Assembly (NCBI RefSeq): GCF_009377235.1
Contig: NZ_VMNX01000012.1
Span: forward strand, 1-64,000
DNA length: 64,000 bases
Reading direction: 5' to 3'
Origin: Streptomyces acidicola
Lineage (GTDB): Bacteria; Actinomycetota; Actinomycetes; Streptomycetales; Streptomycetaceae
Translations under genes and position numbers: made by a program
Notes under the pieces: model-generated
The model's input: only the letters and a program-made list of their open reading frames with translations
What the model was told of the DNA's origin: nothing
Databases searched by the model: none
Shown here: one piece after another, positions 62,161-64,000 of the stretch
How the letters are laid out: every line of letters begins with the position of its first letter
Numbering within the stretch: the stretch's first letter is position 1

Positions 62161-63291
62161 CTAGGAAAGCGGCCGGGGCTGGGTCAACTCGTCGTAGACA
62201 CTGAGCACCTGGGACACCGTCTCGTCCTCGGTCGGCCAGCTGGCCGTCTGCCGGACGCCCCGCTCCTTGAGGAACTCCCGCCGACCGGGATCGGCCAGGA
62301 GACGTACGACGGCCTCTCCGAAAGCCTCCCCGTCGCCGTACGGAACGAGCTCGGCCGCGTCGCCGACCAGTTCGGGGATGCCGGGGGCGGCCGCCGCGAC
62401 GAGCGGCACGCGCGCGTGGAGGGCTTCCTGGGCGAGCACCGACCGGGCCTCCCAACTGCTCGGCAGCAGCGCGAGATCCGCGGCGGCGATCAGCTCACCG
62501 ACATCGTCACGCCGCCCCACCAGCCGCACGGGCAGTTCCTCGTCCTCGATGCGCCGCTGCAGATCGGGCCGCAGCGGCCCCTCCCCCGCGACCACGAGCA
62601 ACGGCACGGGGTCGAGCCCGCACCAGGCCCGCGCGGCGTCCAGCAGCGTCTCGTACCCCCGGTACCGGTCGAGCGTGCCGACGGCCATGAGCAACGGTCG
62701 GTCGGTGGCGCCGACTTCCGCCCGCGCCTTGGACCGCGGCCGATCGGGGTCCTCGTCGCCGGGACGCCGCGCGGGCAGGGCGACGGCGGCGAGTCGTGCG
62801 TCCCGCGCACCCCGGCTGCGCGCCCGGTCGACGAGGTCGGAGGTCGTCCCGAGCACCACCGTCGCGGCCTTGGCGACCCGCCGCTCCAGCATCCGCAGCA
62901 GATGCCCCCGCGCCCCCTCGGCATGCGCGCGCGAATGCCACGTCACCACGAACGGCACCGGCCGCCCGCTGAGCGCGAGCGAGGCACGGAACGCGGCGTG
63001 CAGCCCGTGCGCGTGCACCAGGTCGGCGTCCGCGCAGGCCGTCCGCAGCGCGGCCACGGAGGCGGGGTCGCTGCTGCGGGGTACGGGAACATGCACGGCG
63101 CCCACACCGGTGAAGTCGTACGTCCGGTCCGCCTCGCCGGGGGCGCACACGGTGACCCGGACGCCGCGGGCGACGAGGCCCGAGGCCAGCGACCGCACGT
63201 GCGTACTGCTGCCCGCGCTCCCGCCGCCGAGCACCTGCACGGTGCGCAGCGGCGACTGGCCGTGTGGTGAGTGGCTGCTCACGTGGCTCAC
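62161..63291 (-). CDS. Family 4 glycosyltransferase (GT-B)
   Basis: A 376-residue GT-B enzyme. RTVQVLGGGSAGSSTHVRSLASGL is the acceptor-domain glycine loop, LLMAVGTLDRYRGYETLLDAA opens the donor domain, and LPSSWEARSVLAQEALHARVPLVAAAAPGIPELV has the E-x7-E retaining motif. Short Ala/Gly-rich sequence and the GGGSAG-x-S-T opening resemble glycosyltransferases near recN in other actinobacteria. GTG 63291 has AGGAG ten bases upstream; the longer frame is unsupported. Envelope glycan substrate is assumed. Confidence 0.83.
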   Translation of the reverse strand: MSHVSSHSPHGQSPLRTVQVLGGGSAGSSTHVRSLASGLVARGVRVTVCAPGEADRTYDFTGVGAVHVPVPRSSDPASVAALRTACADADLVHAHGLHAAFRASLALSGRPVPFVVTWHSRAHAEGARGHLLRMLERRVAKAATVVLGTTSDLVDRARSRGARDARLAAVALPARRPGDEDPDRPRSKARAEVGATDRPLLMAVGTLDRYRGYETLLDAARAWCGLDPVPLLVVAGEGPLRPDLQRRIEDEELPVRLVGRRDDVGELIAAADLALLPSSWEARSVLAQEALHARVPLVAAAAPGIPELVGDAAELVPYGDGEAFGEAVVRLLADPGRREFLKERGVRQTASWPTEDETVSQVLSVYDELTQPRPLS

Positions 63292-63648
63292 GTGGCCGGG
63301 GCTCCTGGTTCGGCATCGGGCGGTCACGAAGAAACGTACAGAAGGATCGTGCGGAGGGGGTGTACCGCACAAACCGCTTCCGCGTGCTACGCCAAGGATG
63401 CCAGGCCATGAGGAAGTTGCGGCACCACGCAGGAGGCGCTCCCGCACCACCATGGGCAACCCGACCACACCAGGTCACTCACACGAGTGACCTTCCGTAC
63501 GGCGGTTCCTCTCCCTGGCCACGGGTGCGCTCGTGGCGGCTGCTCACCGGGGTTTCAGAGAGCGTGCCACCTCACCGATCCGTTCCCCGCACGCGGCAGC
63601 CGCCACGAGCGCGCCCGCGTGGGCGAGCGCGGCCCGAGTCGCCCACGA
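63292..63648. other. Spacer between recN and GT4 with a long-range inverted repeat
   Basis: No gene seen. GCGCTCGTGGCGGCTGC (63527-63543) and its exact complement (63596-63612) are 52 bases apart; the structure sits past the recN stop and could terminate it. Confidence 0.5.
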
Positions 63649-64000
63649 CTACCCGTCGCCCCGGGCCGTCGCCAGCAACTCCTCCGCATGGGCCCGGGCC
63701 GTCTCGGAGTCCTCCTGCCCCGCCAGCATCCGCGACAGCTCCCGGATACGTTCCTCGCCCTCCAGCACCTTCACCCCGGAGCGCGTCACGGACCCGTCGT
63801 TGGTCTTCTCCACCAGCAACTGCCGGTCTGCGAACGCGGCGACCTGCGGCAGATGCGTCACGACCACGACCTGCGCGGTCTTGGCGAGCTTGGCGAGCCG
63901 CCGGCCGATCTCGACCGCGGCCTTGCCGCCGACCCCCGCGTCGACCTCGTCGAACAGATACGTCGGCACGGGATCGGTCCCGGCGAAGACCACCTCCACC
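63649..64000 (-). CDS. recN: DNA repair protein RecN, 5' part beyond window
   Basis: The last 117 residues of RecN. FAGTDPVPTYLFDEVDAGVGGKAAVEIG is the ABC-type Walker B/D-loop region, AQVVVVTHLPQVAAFADRQLLVEK is the H-loop, and SRMLAG...ETARAHAEELL ends the family pattern. RecN is an SMC-like ATPase of double-strand break repair, SOS-induced in many bacteria. The frame is open to the window edge, so start, signature motif and promoter are not visible. Confidence 0.92.
   Translation of the reverse strand, partial: VEVVFAGTDPVPTYLFDEVDAGVGGKAAVEIGRRLAKLAKTAQVVVVTHLPQVAAFADRQLLVEKTNDGSVTRSGVKVLEGEERIRELSRMLAGQEDSETARAHAEELLATARGDG

Overview
This 64 kb window is chromosomal DNA of a Streptomyces or a very close relative. 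GC content is very high, GTG and TTG starts are common, and genes are often coupled through GTGA or ATGA overlaps. Typical Streptomyces families are present: streptogrisin-type proteases, an Rpf-LysM protein, a SepF paralogue, a DUF402 protein, and the blocks aroH-tyrA-cmk-plsC-der and parA-RHH-scpA-scpB-rluB. As I remember it, the order from the Y-family polymerase/dnaE2 pair to recN matches one region of the Streptomyces coelicolor core chromosome. I could not check that.

Layout. Positions 1-9762 hold an extracellular polysaccharide locus: a membrane protein cut by the window edge, a CelD-like acyltransferase, two GT2 glycosyltransferases, a NodB-type deacetylase, a 1261-residue flippase/polymerase-like fusion, and on the opposite strand a membrane-anchored GH39-like glycosidase. 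Positions 9976-16097 hold small metabolic and regulatory genes: an AAA ATPase, a DUF72 protein, a GntR regulator, GNAT acetyltransferases, a DUF402 protein, a methyltransferase and a secreted lipase. Positions 16299-20944 hold the mutagenesis pair dnaE2 and an ImuB-like polymerase, with a likely SOS box. Positions 21162-26811 hold two secreted S1 proteases flanking a slipin, then an FAD/NAD(P)-binding protein. Positions 27485-38144 hold a SepF paralogue, an acyl-CoA dehydrogenase, a drug exporter, envelope glycosyltransferases, a PAP2 phosphatase, a small I78 inhibitor, a Mtb12-like lipoprotein and an Rpf-LysM protein.

Positions 40115-44799 are the operon aroH-tyrA-cmk-plsC-der, read on the minus strand. 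A 121-bp piece of the 3' end of tyrA is duplicated between tyrA and cmk. Positions 44956-48155 form an ADP-ribose-themed cluster: a NrtR-type Nudix regulator, an ADP-ribosylglycohydrolase and a nucleotidyltransferase in one operon, with a second nucleotidyltransferase converging on and overlapping the first. Positions 48364-53139 are the chromosome-organisation operon parA, a ribbon-helix-helix-like gene, scpA, scpB and rluB. Positions 53562-63291 hold ald, an NB-ARC/TPR protein, an ADP-ribose pyrophosphatase, pyrG, a GH15 glycosidase and a GT4 glycosyltransferase. The window ends inside recN.

No tRNA, rRNA, CRISPR array, prophage or intact insertion sequence was seen. The most unusual features are the NrtR/ADP-ribosylglycohydrolase/paired nucleotidyltransferase cluster, the flippase fusion with a TTA (bldA-type) codon in the first gene of its operon, the tyrA 3' duplication, an 86-bp element with 22-bp terminal inverted repeats, and an in-frame palindromic repeat inside the ImuB-like gene. 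Several starts were moved inward from the longest reading frame on ribosome-binding-site and overlap evidence; each entry says so.
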